Origin: an uncultured Caulobacterales bacterium
GTDB taxonomy: Bacteria; Pseudomonadota; Alphaproteobacteria; Caulobacterales; Caulobacteraceae
Length of the DNA stretch: 35,522 nucleotides
Direction: 5' to 3'
NCBI GenBank assembly: GCA_903903715.1
Contig: CAIUZX010000408.1
Location: 1 to 35,522, forward strand
Shown: one piece after another, positions 29,532 through 35,522 of the stretch
Numbering within the stretch: position 1 is the stretch's first letter
Layout: each line of letters starts with the position of its first letter
Program-made: the position numbers and the translations under genes
The notes under the pieces: model-generated
The model's input: the letters and a program-made list of their open reading frames with translations, nothing else
Told to the model about the DNA's origin: nothing
Databases searched by the model: none

Positions 29532-30997
29532 TGCTGAGCAGCGTCGGACAGGCGCGGGTCGATCAGCTCCAGGAGTCGCCCGACAATCCGCGGACGTCCT
29601 TCGATCCGCGCGCCCTCGAGGAGCTCGCCGACTCGATCCGCGAGCAAGGGATCCTGGTGCCCCTTCTCGTCCGTCCGGCCGAGGACAACGGGCACTTCGT
29701 CATCATCGACGGCGCCAGGCGCTACCGCGCCGCCGCGCAGGCCGGCCTCGCCGAGGTGCCGATCGCCATCCACGAACAGGCGCCGGCCGACAGCCTCGAG
29801 ACGGCGCTGGTGGCCAATCTCCAGCGGGCCGATGTGCACCCAATGGACGAAGCGCGGGCCTTCGGCGCCTGCGTGGGCCCCCGTCGCGACCTCGACCAGG
29901 TGGTTAGCCTGGCCAGTCGCTTGGCCAAGCCGAAGGGCTATGTCTGGGACCGGCTGAAGCTGCTCGACCTGATCCCCGACGCCCAGCAGCTGCTCCACGC
30001 GAACCGCCTCACGCTGCCGCACGCGACCCTCCTCGCACGCCTGACCGGCGATCAGCAGGCGCGCGCGATCGACCCTAACGACGGCGGCCTCTTCACGCAT
30101 GAGGCGTCCCTGGGCTTCGAGGGCGACGACGGCGAGGACGTGGATGCCTTCGGCGCAGCGATCGATCGCTGGGCGGGCCTGAAGGCCGTCTCGGTGCGCG
30201 AGCTCGAGGCGTGGATCGCCACGCACGTCCGCTTTAACCCGCACGTCGCGGCGGCCGCGGCGCCGCTCGACTTCGGCCCCGTCTCCGAGCGCGTCACCGA
30301 GGCCGCCCTGGCGCCAGGCCGTGGGAAGAAGGTCGTGTCGATCACCTACGACCACTTCGTGAAGCCCGAGGCCAAGTCCGACGAAGGGGAGCGCACCTAT
30401 TGCGCCGCCTCGTGGAAGCGCGCCGACGGCCGCGACGCGCGCAGCCCCCGATGCGACCGCAGCGTGCTGGGCGTCGTGGTGGTGGGCCCGTGCTACGGCG
30501 AAGCCTTCCCGGTCTGCCTCCACAAGGACTGCGACGTCCACTGGGCCGAGGAGCGGAAGGCCAAGGACCACGCCGCCCAGGCGACGACGGACGGCCAAGC
30601 GGGCAGGACCGCGCGCGACGATCGTGAGAACCAGAAGTGGAAGGCGGTGCAAGCGCGCGAGGAGCGCGCCCGAGAGGCGTGGGTCGCCGCCATTCCCGCG
30701 TTGGAGGCGGCGACCGTCGCGGCGGTGAAGAAGGCCAAGCCGATGGCCCTCGCCCCGCTGCTCACCGGCGTGGCGCCGGCGGTCGTGAAGCTCCTGGGCC
30801 CGGCGAAGACGGCCGACGACGTCGTGCGCCACCAGGCGCTCGCCCGCCTCCTCGGCATCATCCGCAGCGAGTACTGGGGCCCGCGCGAGTTCCCGAAGAC
30901 CGCGAAGCCCTACGGGATCGACGTGCCCGCGATTCTCAAGGCGGCGGCGAAGCCGGCCGCGGCGGCGCCGGCGAAGAAGGTCGGCAAGAAACGGTAA
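29531..30997 (+). CDS. ParB/Srx-like protein with a Cys cluster
   Basis: This 488-residue protein has a ParB/Srx catalytic-type domain at about residues 5-110: SPDNPR, the signature IIDGARRYRAA (58-68) and LVANLQR (93-99, the ENxxR position). A helical central domain follows, which in true ParB recognises DNA. Residues 290-340 hold seven Cys/His-rich positions (TYCAASW, PRCDR, PCYGEAFPVCLHKDCDVHW) that could bind zinc. The C-terminus is Lys/Ala-rich. No ParA or parS candidate is near, so plasmid partition is unlikely; a role in replication or gene control is a better guess. RBS AGGAGG upstream. Confidence 0.82.
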   Translation: MLSSVGQARVDQLQESPDNPRTSFDPRALEELADSIREQGILVPLLVRPAEDNGHFVIIDGARRYRAAAQAGLAEVPIAIHEQAPADSLETALVANLQRADVHPMDEARAFGACVGPRRDLDQVVSLASRLAKPKGYVWDRLKLLDLIPDAQQLLHANRLTLPHATLLARLTGDQQARAIDPNDGGLFTHEASLGFEGDDGEDVDAFGAAIDRWAGLKAVSVRELEAWIATHVRFNPHVAAAAAPLDFGPVSERVTEAALAPGRGKKVVSITYDHFVKPEAKSDEGERTYCAASWKRADGRDARSPRCDRSVLGVVVVGPCYGEAFPVCLHKDCDVHWAEERKAKDHAAQATTDGQAGRTARDDRENQKWKAVQAREERAREAWVAAIPALEAATVAAVKKAKPMALAPLLTGVAPAVVKLLGPAKTADDVVRHQALARLLGIIRSEYWGPREFPKTAKPYGIDVPAILKAAAKPAAAAPAKKVGKKR

Positions 30998-31013
30998 ACC
31001 AGAAAGGAGACAC

Positions 31014-31358
31014 ATGGCAGGCACTTTTCTCGACACGCTCCGGGAGATCCGGCGAGGCGTCAGTCTCGAGGAACTGAGTGACCAGCTGGCGGCGTTGGTC
31101 GCCTCGGTCCGGGAGACCGGCCGACCCGGCAAGTTGACGTACACGCTCGTCGTCAAGCCCGCGAGCAAGGGCGACACGAACACCCTCATGGTGCAGGACG
31201 CGATCAAAGTCGCGGCGCCTGTCCTGGAGCGCGCCACCACCGTGTTCTACGCCACCACCAACAACGAACTGCAGCGGAACGACCCGCGCCAGCCAGAACT
31301 CATCGGCCTGCGCGTACTCGACCACCCGGGCGGAAAGGACCAGGCCGCAAATGGATAA
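31014..31358 (+). CDS. Conserved small protein paired with DUF2303
   Basis: The 114-residue product has an N-terminal helix (FLDTLREIRRGVSLEELSD), a central strand pair (GKLTYTLVVKPASKGDTNTL) and a final ERATTVFYATTNNELQRNDP. The latter is found in a small protein that commonly precedes DUF2303 in phages. It overlaps the DUF2303 gene by 8 bp. AAAGGAGAC precedes ATG 31014. Function is unknown; the pair is probably DNA-associated. Confidence 0.7.
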   Translation: MAGTFLDTLREIRRGVSLEELSDQLAALVASVRETGRPGKLTYTLVVKPASKGDTNTLMVQDAIKVAAPVLERATTVFYATTNNELQRNDPRQPELIGLRVLDHPGGKDQAANG

Positions 31359-32169
31359 CGAGACTCTCAGCCCTGACACACCGGCGACCACCTTCGCCGC
31401 GGGCCTACACGCGGCCACGCCGCGACAGGTCACCCAGCCCGGACAGTACGCCGTCGTGCCGGAGGGCGCGGCCCTGCACAGCCTCGAGGGCTACCTGCCC
31501 GCGCCGTCCCGCATCCGCACGACGATCGGGTTCTACGAGGCGGCGAGCTTCTGCCGCTACGTGCTCGACTTTAAGGATGCCTGGTCCCGCATCTTCGCCG
31601 ACCAGGCGGGGCTCTCCCTGTGTGCCTATCTCGATTACCACGCCGCCTCGACGGGCCCGCGGTGGGGCAGTCACATCGCCACGCTCGGTCTGCGGCTGAC
31701 CGAGGCGTGGAAGAAGTGGATCAGCGCCAACGGCAAGCGGATGGACCAGGTCACGTTCGCCTCGTTCCTCGAGGACAACCTGGTCGACATCGCCGCGCCG
31801 GACGGGGCCACGCTCCTTGAGATGGCGAAGAACCTCGAGGTGAAGAAGGCCGCAGCATTCACGTCGGCGATTCGCCTCGACAACGGCGAGCACCAATTCG
31901 GCTACGTCGAGGACATCCAGGGCACGGGGCAGAAGGGCACGATCACCATCCCCGGCTCGTTCGTGCTCGGCATCGCCCCCGTCGAGGGCGTGGAGCCCTA
32001 CCGCGTCGACGCGCGGCTGCGCTACCGAATGCAGGACGGCAAGCTGGCGATCTGGTTCGACCTCCTGCGCCCGGACGATTACCTCCGCGACGCGTTCAAG
32101 TCGGTCGTCGAGTTCGTGAAGACGCAGACCCAGCTCGACGTGCTGCTGGGCGGCGTAGCCAAGAGTTGA
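31351..32169 (+). CDS. DUF2303 (YfdQ-like) phage protein
   Basis: This 272-residue protein has the family's middle and end: FKDAWSRIFADQAGLSLCAY, then YHAASTGPRWGSHIATLGL, LTEAWKKWI and VTFASFLEDNLVDI. The C-terminus is FAIRLDNGE-like, followed by ITIPGSFVLGIAPVEGVEPY. The family is found in many early phage operons and in the E. coli prophage gene yfdQ; its function is not established. The start overlaps the preceding partner. It may act with the recombination-like genes around it, but that is inferred from context only. Confidence 0.87.
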   Translation: MDNETLSPDTPATTFAAGLHAATPRQVTQPGQYAVVPEGAALHSLEGYLPAPSRIRTTIGFYEAASFCRYVLDFKDAWSRIFADQAGLSLCAYLDYHAASTGPRWGSHIATLGLRLTEAWKKWISANGKRMDQVTFASFLEDNLVDIAAPDGATLLEMAKNLEVKKAAAFTSAIRLDNGEHQFGYVEDIQGTGQKGTITIPGSFVLGIAPVEGVEPYRVDARLRYRMQDGKLAIWFDLLRPDDYLRDAFKSVVEFVKTQTQLDVLLGGVAKS

Positions 32170-32175
32170 GATCGG

Positions 32176-32263
32176 GCGCCAGGCCGCGGCCTGAGAACAG
32201 GCCGGCACCGAGCATTGACCTCCTTCAAGGCGAGCGGCAGGGTGAACCTGCCCGGCCTGGCGC
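32176..32263 (+). promoter_or_regulatory. Structured intergenic leader with long-range stem
   Basis: GCGCCAGGCCG (32176-32186) and CGGCCTGGCGC (32253-32263) are perfect inverted copies enclosing about 66 nt. CAGGCCGCGGCCTG (32180-32193) is an alternative local palindrome that shares bases with the left arm. The two folds exclude each other, which is typical of an attenuator or switch ahead of the gene at 32289. Confidence 0.5.
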
Positions 32264-32288
32264 AGGGAGCAGACGAAGGGAGTTTCGA

Positions 32289-32519
32289 ATGGCAGTCAGA
32301 GGCAAGTTCACAGTGATCGAGCGGGCGAGGTTCCACTGGAGCCCAAAGACCGAACGGGTCGTGCTGCAACCGGAGTATGACTCGAGCGTGCCAGAGGACC
32401 AGCGGTATTTCGACGCCACGCCACACGGGCGGATCGAGATGCAGATCAACAACCCGGCGGCGCTCGAGCAGTTCACGCTCGGGCGGAAGTTCTACGTCGA
32501 CTTCAACCCGGTCGAGTAG
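32289..32519 (+). CDS. Small OB-like hypothetical early protein
   Basis: The 76-residue beta-rich product alternates strands and turns: GKFTVIERARFHWSPKTER, VVLQPEYDSSVPEDQRYFDA and GRIEMQINNPAALEQFTLGR, then KFYVDFNPVE. Similar small proteins accompany DUF2303 genes in other phages. ATG 32289 has GAAGGGAG 7-14 bp upstream; the upstream in-frame ATG at 32166 would translate through the structured leader and is not needed. Function is unknown. Confidence 0.68.
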   Translation: MAVRGKFTVIERARFHWSPKTERVVLQPEYDSSVPEDQRYFDATPHGRIEMQINNPAALEQFTLGRKFYVDFNPVE

Positions 32520-32582
32520 GGGGCAACGGACAACCCCGAGGGGCGAACGCCGACCTCCTGATGCCGTCACCAGGCGGCGACC

Positions 32583-32816
32583 GTGACCAGGCGTGACAGC
32601 CGGCAGAGACCGGCACTGAGGACGCGATTCGAACGCGCCGGGACGATCCGGCGCGGCGCCGAGAAGAAGTACGCGCTCACCGCCGCAGGGCTGCGAGCGG
32701 TGCGGCAGAACAGCGGCGATCCCGAGCTGGACTTCGCCCGCGCCTGGCGACCCGGGCGCGATGGGCTGCCGAGCTCGGGCGAGGTCCGCCGGAGTCCGCT
32801 CGCGGAAAACGCATAA
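32583..32816 (+). CDS. Small basic wHTH-like protein
   Basis: The 77-residue product starts at GTG 32583 without a strong ribosome site. The segment TIRRGAEKKYALTAAGLRAV reads like the wing and last helix of a winged HTH. The C-terminal half (ARAWRPGRDGLPSSGEVRRS) is disordered and Arg-rich. It lies just before the replication gene and could be a regulator. Low composition bias elsewhere in the gap supports it weakly. Confidence 0.45.
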   Translation: MTRRDSRQRPALRTRFERAGTIRRGAEKKYALTAAGLRAVRQNSGDPELDFARAWRPGRDGLPSSGEVRRSPLAENA

Positions 32817-32858
32817 GCACGGATCAGCAACAGCACACCAAGGCGAAGGGGGCGAGCG

Positions 32859-33758
32859 GTGGCCTGGACGAGGGTTGATGACGGGTTCCTTGGGCATCCG
32901 AAGGTGACGCGGGCGGCCGAACGGCTTGGCCGCTGGGGGCTGGGTCGCGTGTTGGTGATCTGGCACCAAGGCCAGGCCCATGCCAGCCGCTATCTCACCG
33001 ACGGCATCCTCTCCCGCGAGAGCGTGGCGCGCTTCCATGACGACCCGAAGCCCCTGGTGGTCGCGGAGGCGCTGGCCGAGGCGGGGCTCTGGGAGACCGT
33101 CGACGGCGGGTATCGCATCCACGACTACCTGGACTACAACTTATCCGCGGCGGAAGTCGAGCGGAAGAAGGAGGCCGACCGCACACGGAAAGCCGGGGGA
33201 GGCCGCCCGGATTCCGGCGCGACTCCACCAGGAACGCCGCCGGATTCCGCTCCGACTCCTGACGGAATCCAGCCGGAGGAAACACGGAGCCCTCGCGCGC
33301 GCTCCCGCGATCCCATCCCACGTACGTCCCACGTACGTCCCCACGGGTGTGTGACACCCCTGGGGCTGCGGCCGCGCGTCGACGTGGCCTGGCCGGGACG
33401 GCCGTCCGTGCCGGGTACGCTGCACGTTGAATTCCGCCAGAAGCTGGGCGGGGACGAGGACGCAGCCGATCGGGCGCTACACACGTGGTATCCGACTGTG
33501 GCGGCAGCCTGGGAGGACCGCGCCATCGGGGACGACGACTTCCGGTTCTGGCGGGCGCGCTTCCGCGAGTGGGTCGGCACGACCGTTGTCAGCGACCAGG
33601 ACGCCTCGGCGCTCGCGCGCAAGATCGGCCCGACCTCCACCGCTGACGACGACTGGTTCAACGAGTGCCAGCGGCTGCACGGCGGCCGGTGTAACGGCTC
33701 TGGCGGGCACCGGGTGCAGATGGCGATCGCCGGCGAGAAGGCGGCGGTGGCTGTATGA
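32859..33758 (+). CDS. Replication protein, replisome-organiser-like N-terminus
   Basis: The product is 299 residues. Residues 1-110 (WTRVDDGFLGHPKVTRAAER, LVIWHQGQAHASRYLTDGIL, GYRIHDYLDYN) match the helical DNA-binding start common to phage replication initiators. A Pro/Ser/Arg-rich linker spans about 110-175, followed by a C-terminal helical part (RALHTWYPTVAAAWEDRA, FRFWRARFREWVG) that may load helicase. The linker DNA contains tandem repeats and palindromes that might be an origin, as in lambda O. GTG 32859 follows GGGGGCGAG. The stop overlaps the next gene (ATGA). Confidence 0.72.
   Translation: MAWTRVDDGFLGHPKVTRAAERLGRWGLGRVLVIWHQGQAHASRYLTDGILSRESVARFHDDPKPLVVAEALAEAGLWETVDGGYRIHDYLDYNLSAAEVERKKEADRTRKAGGGRPDSGATPPGTPPDSAPTPDGIQPEETRSPRARSRDPIPRTSHVRPHGCVTPLGLRPRVDVAWPGRPSVPGTLHVEFRQKLGGDEDAADRALHTWYPTVAAAWEDRAIGDDDFRFWRARFREWVGTTVVSDQDASALARKIGPTSTADDDWFNECQRLHGGRCNGSGGHRVQMAIAGEKAAVAV
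33317..33338 (+). repeat. Tandem CCCACGTACGT repeats, candidate origin
   Basis: Two exact 11-bp units each carry the palindrome ACGTACGT. GGGTGT-GTG-ACACCC (33345-33359) and CCCCTGGGG follow at once. Together they lie in the replication protein's disordered linker, where coding constraint is low. An iteron-type replication origin is a possibility, not a demonstration. Confidence 0.45.
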
Positions 33759-34651
33759 GCCCCACATCGATCGAGTGGACGGACGAAACCTGGAACCCCG
33801 TGACGGGTTGCACCAAGGTCAGCGCCGGCTGCCAGCACTGCTACGCCGAGACGTTCGCCCACCGGCAAATGGGACCGTGGAAGGGCCGCGCGTTCGAGGA
33901 CGTGCGCTGTCACGAGGAACGGCTCGACGCGCCGCTCCACTGGCGCAATCCGCGTCGGGTGTTTGTCAATTCGATGAGCGACCTGTTCCACCCGGACGTG
34001 CCGGACGCGTTCATCGACCGCGTGTTCGCGGTGATGGCGCAATGCCCAGAGCACACGTTCCAGGTGTTGACGAAGCGGCCCGAGCGGATGCGGGTGTTCG
34101 TCTCCCGGTGGGACCCACAGGACCTCGCGCCGCTCCCCCTGCCGAACGTCTGGCTCGGCGTCTCAGCGGAGGGCCAGGCCACGCTCGACACACGGTGGCA
34201 CCATTTGCGGGTGACGCCAGCGGCCATCCGATTCCTCAGCCTGGAGCCGTTGCTTGAGCCGGTGGACTTCCAGACGATGTACGAGTACCTCGACACTGAG
34301 ACGCTCGTCCTGCCCGATTGGGTCGTCGTCGGCGGCGAGAGCGGCCCGACGGCGCGGCCGTGCGACGTCGCGTGGATCCGGTCGATCATTCGGCAATGCC
34401 GAGCGGCCGGCGTGCCCTGTTTCACGAAGCAGCTCGGGGCACGACCGACAGGCTGGTGGTCGAACGCGCTGGGGCCTCGGATCGGACGCGTCAAGCACCC
34501 GAAAGGCGGCGACCCCGCCGAGTGGCCCGAAGACCTGCGCGTGCGGGAGATGCCAGAGCGGCACGCTATCGGTCGTGACCGAAGCGCATCGGTGGGAGGG
34601 AGTGAATCAGCCCAGTGGCTGAGGTCGACGTATTCACGAAGATCGCCGTGA
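33755..34651 (+). CDS. Phage Gp37/Gp68 family protein (DUF5131)
   Basis: The 298-residue product has the radical-SAM-like start IEWTDETWNPVTGCTKVSAG, then CQHCYAE, giving Cys19, Cys26 and Cys29 (C-x6-C-x2-C), able to hold a 4Fe-4S cluster. Further family marks are RVFVNSMSDLFHPDVPDAFI, TFQVLTKRPERM and LPNVWLGVSAE. Also present are RFLSLEPLLEPVD, WVVVGGESGPTARPCD and a late CFTKQLGA. The family is common in phages, and its substrate is not established. The last ~25 residues (SVGGSESAQWLRSTYSR) are atypical and could be a frame-derived extension. Confidence 0.92.
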   Translation: MSPTSIEWTDETWNPVTGCTKVSAGCQHCYAETFAHRQMGPWKGRAFEDVRCHEERLDAPLHWRNPRRVFVNSMSDLFHPDVPDAFIDRVFAVMAQCPEHTFQVLTKRPERMRVFVSRWDPQDLAPLPLPNVWLGVSAEGQATLDTRWHHLRVTPAAIRFLSLEPLLEPVDFQTMYEYLDTETLVLPDWVVVGGESGPTARPCDVAWIRSIIRQCRAAGVPCFTKQLGARPTGWWSNALGPRIGRVKHPKGGDPAEWPEDLRVREMPERHAIGRDRSASVGGSESAQWLRSTYSRRSP

Positions 34652-34787
34652 CGCGCTGCGGCACCGGGGCCCGGTCAGGCACATGATCGTGAACCTCGTT
34701 GGCATCCTGCTGGCGGTACCCAGGGAGCAACGGGGCGACCGTGATCGCGGCGCCTGCAATGCAGGTAATGAATCGTCGTTTGCGCAT
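34566..34787 (-). pseudogene. Possible antisense remnant with signal-peptide start
   Basis: On the - strand, MRKRRFITCIAGAAITVAPL resembles the start of tat/Sec-exported binding proteins of soil bacteria (consensus like MRRREFITLLGGAAA). The reading frame then degenerates and runs antisense into the Gp37 C-terminus. No SD sequence is seen. It may be a captured host fragment in the 171-bp gap, or chance. Confidence 0.2.
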
Positions 34788-34822
34788 GCTCAATGATACC
34801 GCGCCGCTGATGGAGATGGCGA

Positions 34823-35080
34823 ATGCCAGGTGACGGCTGGACCGGCCCACGCGATGGCCCCTTTCGTGGCGAGCATCTCGTGGCCTGTCGAGAACATGGC
34901 GGGTGGTGGACGCCGTCGAGACCCTGCCCCGCGTGCAGAGAACGCACGAAGCGGCTCACTGAGGTCGCCGCGGCGCAGGCTGAAGGGGACGCTCGCGTCG
35001 CCGCGCTGATCGCCAGACTCGCCGCCGAGCACGACCAGCGCTGCACGGCGTGTGCACACCGGAAGGGCAGCGTCTCATGA
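34823..35080 (+). CDS. Small Cys-rich zinc-finger-like protein
   Basis: The 85-residue product has CREHGGWWTPSRPCPACRER near residues 22-41 and CTACAHR near the end, giving two CxxC pairs and His, as in a zinc ribbon split by a helix (AAQAEGDARVAALIARLAAE). ATG 34823 lies 10 bp after GGAGATGG, and the stop overlaps the HNH start (ATGA). It may bind DNA together with the HNH enzyme. Family not recognised. Confidence 0.65.
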   Translation: MPGDGWTGPRDGPFRGEHLVACREHGGWWTPSRPCPACRERTKRLTEVAAAQAEGDARVAALIARLAAEHDQRCTACAHRKGSVS

Positions 35081-35430
35081 GCCCCTGGGCGCCGGCGCGC
35101 GCGTGCCCCAGGTGCAGGGGCACCCATCGTCGAGGGGAGGCCTGCCCGCAGGCGGTGGCGCACGAGCGGGCGCGACACGCCGAGAAGAACCCGTTCTTCA
35201 ACAGCGACGCGTGGAAGGCGCTGCGCGCACGTAAGCTGGCGAGGTGTCCCTGGTGCGAGTGCGAGGACTGCCGAGCGCAGGGACTACGGGTCCAGGCGAC
35301 CGACGTCGACCACATCGTGTCGCGAGAACGCGCGCCGCACCTGGCGCTGACCTGGTCGAACCTGCGATCGATGGCACACGGGCACCACTCAAGGAAGACA
35401 GCGATCGAGGATGGAGGGTTTGGACGATGA
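35077..35430 (+). CDS. HNH endonuclease, packaging-associated
   Basis: The 117-residue product has zinc-binding Cys pairs (CPRCRGTHRRGEAC and CPWCECEDC) and the HNH core. In the latter, ATDVDHIVSRE carries Asp78-His79, then LTWSNLRSMAHGHHSRKTA supplies Asn95 and the His cluster 101-104. Such proteins next to terminase genes help cut DNA at cos ends in HK97-like phages. If the sequence is circular, terS lies 132 bp further on. The start at 35077 overlaps the previous stop, so the upstream in-frame start at 35050 is not used. Confidence 0.9.
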   Translation: MSPWAPARACPRCRGTHRRGEACPQAVAHERARHAEKNPFFNSDAWKALRARKLARCPWCECEDCRAQGLRVQATDVDHIVSRERAPHLALTWSNLRSMAHGHHSRKTAIEDGGFGR

Positions 35431-35510
35431 GAACGCTCGGCGAGATCATCCCGACGCGCCAAGCGCCGCGCCAGGGTAGGGAGGGGGGCCTCAATTCTCT
35501 GCGGAGTTGA
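35427..35510 (+). CDS. Short ORF after HNH
   Basis: ATG 35427 overlaps the HNH stop (ATGA) and opens a 27-residue frame (MRTLGEIIPTRQ...) ending at TGA 35508-35510. The end is Gly/Arg-rich. It could be a coupled small protein between HNH and terS, or the overlap may be chance. A small inverted repeat, CTCAA/TTGAG, overlaps its end (35490-35511). Confidence 0.4.
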   Translation: MRTLGEIIPTRQAPRQGREGGLNSLRS

Positions 35511-35522
35511 GTGCGAGAAAAC

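Noticed and set aside
29531..30997. Plasmid partition system
   Set aside because: Only a ParB-like protein is present. No ParA ATPase gene or parS-like repeated palindrome was seen.
34652..34822. Hidden host gene in the 171-bp gap
   Set aside because: The - strand signal-peptide-like start lacks a ribosome site and soon runs antisense to Gp37. Kept only as a low-confidence remnant.

Overview
The window reads as an essentially complete genome of a tailed, siphovirus-type bacteriophage (HK97-fold head, long tail). It is visibly GC-rich, every supported gene is on the + strand, and genes are packed with ATGA, GTGA or TGATG overlaps. The host cannot be named from the sequence. A lipobox-bearing lysis protein, a SleB-type endolysin and high GC suggest a GC-rich, probably diderm environmental bacterium (inference). 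An HNH endonuclease gene ends the window and the small terminase starts it. In many phages these are neighbours, so the sequence may be a circular or permuted genome opened just upstream of terS.

Layout. (1) 51-4805: packaging and head: terS, terL, a small wHTH protein, a micro membrane protein, portal and prohead protease. (2) 4818-8614: major capsid, a putative decoration protein, a strong hairpin, then four neck and tail-completion genes. (3) 8616-16427: two related tail-tube proteins, tail assembly chaperones with a GGGAAAA -1 frameshift site, tape measure, a tail hub carrying an inserted LamG domain, and a tail-tip protein with a GH-A-like barrel. (4) 16481-19440: lysis and accessory region: coiled-coil/TM protein, SleB endolysin, an Acb2-like anti-CBASS sponge followed by a relic of a second endolysin C-terminus, an apparent holin-lipoprotein fusion and a secreted protein. 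(5) 19481-27162: receptor-binding apparatus: fibre protein, a free-standing LAGLIDADG gene, a LamG/repeat fibre, a propeller/repeat fibre with an 18-18-20 residue higher-order repeat, a BppU-like protein and a beta-helix tailspike. (6) 27163-27599: a palindrome and a sigma70-like promoter driving a Cro/CI-type regulator whose mRNA looks leaderless. (7) 27671-35510: early and replication genes: DUF7694-like protein, a possibly frameshifted zinc protein, wHTH protein, DUF1064 nuclease, ParB-like protein, DUF2303 pair, replication protein with tandem repeats in its linker, Gp37/Gp68 (DUF5131) protein, Cys-rich protein and HNH nuclease.

No integrase, recombinase, ParA, tRNA, CRISPR array, reverse transcriptase or polymerase is visible. 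The regulator hints at temperate ancestry, but nothing in the window shows how lysogeny would be maintained. The items most worth follow-up are the Acb2-like gene with its flanking endolysin relic, the chaperone frameshift, the holin-lipoprotein fusion, the leaderless regulator with its operator-like palindrome, the higher-order fibre repeat, and the zinc gene whose coding signal changes frame.
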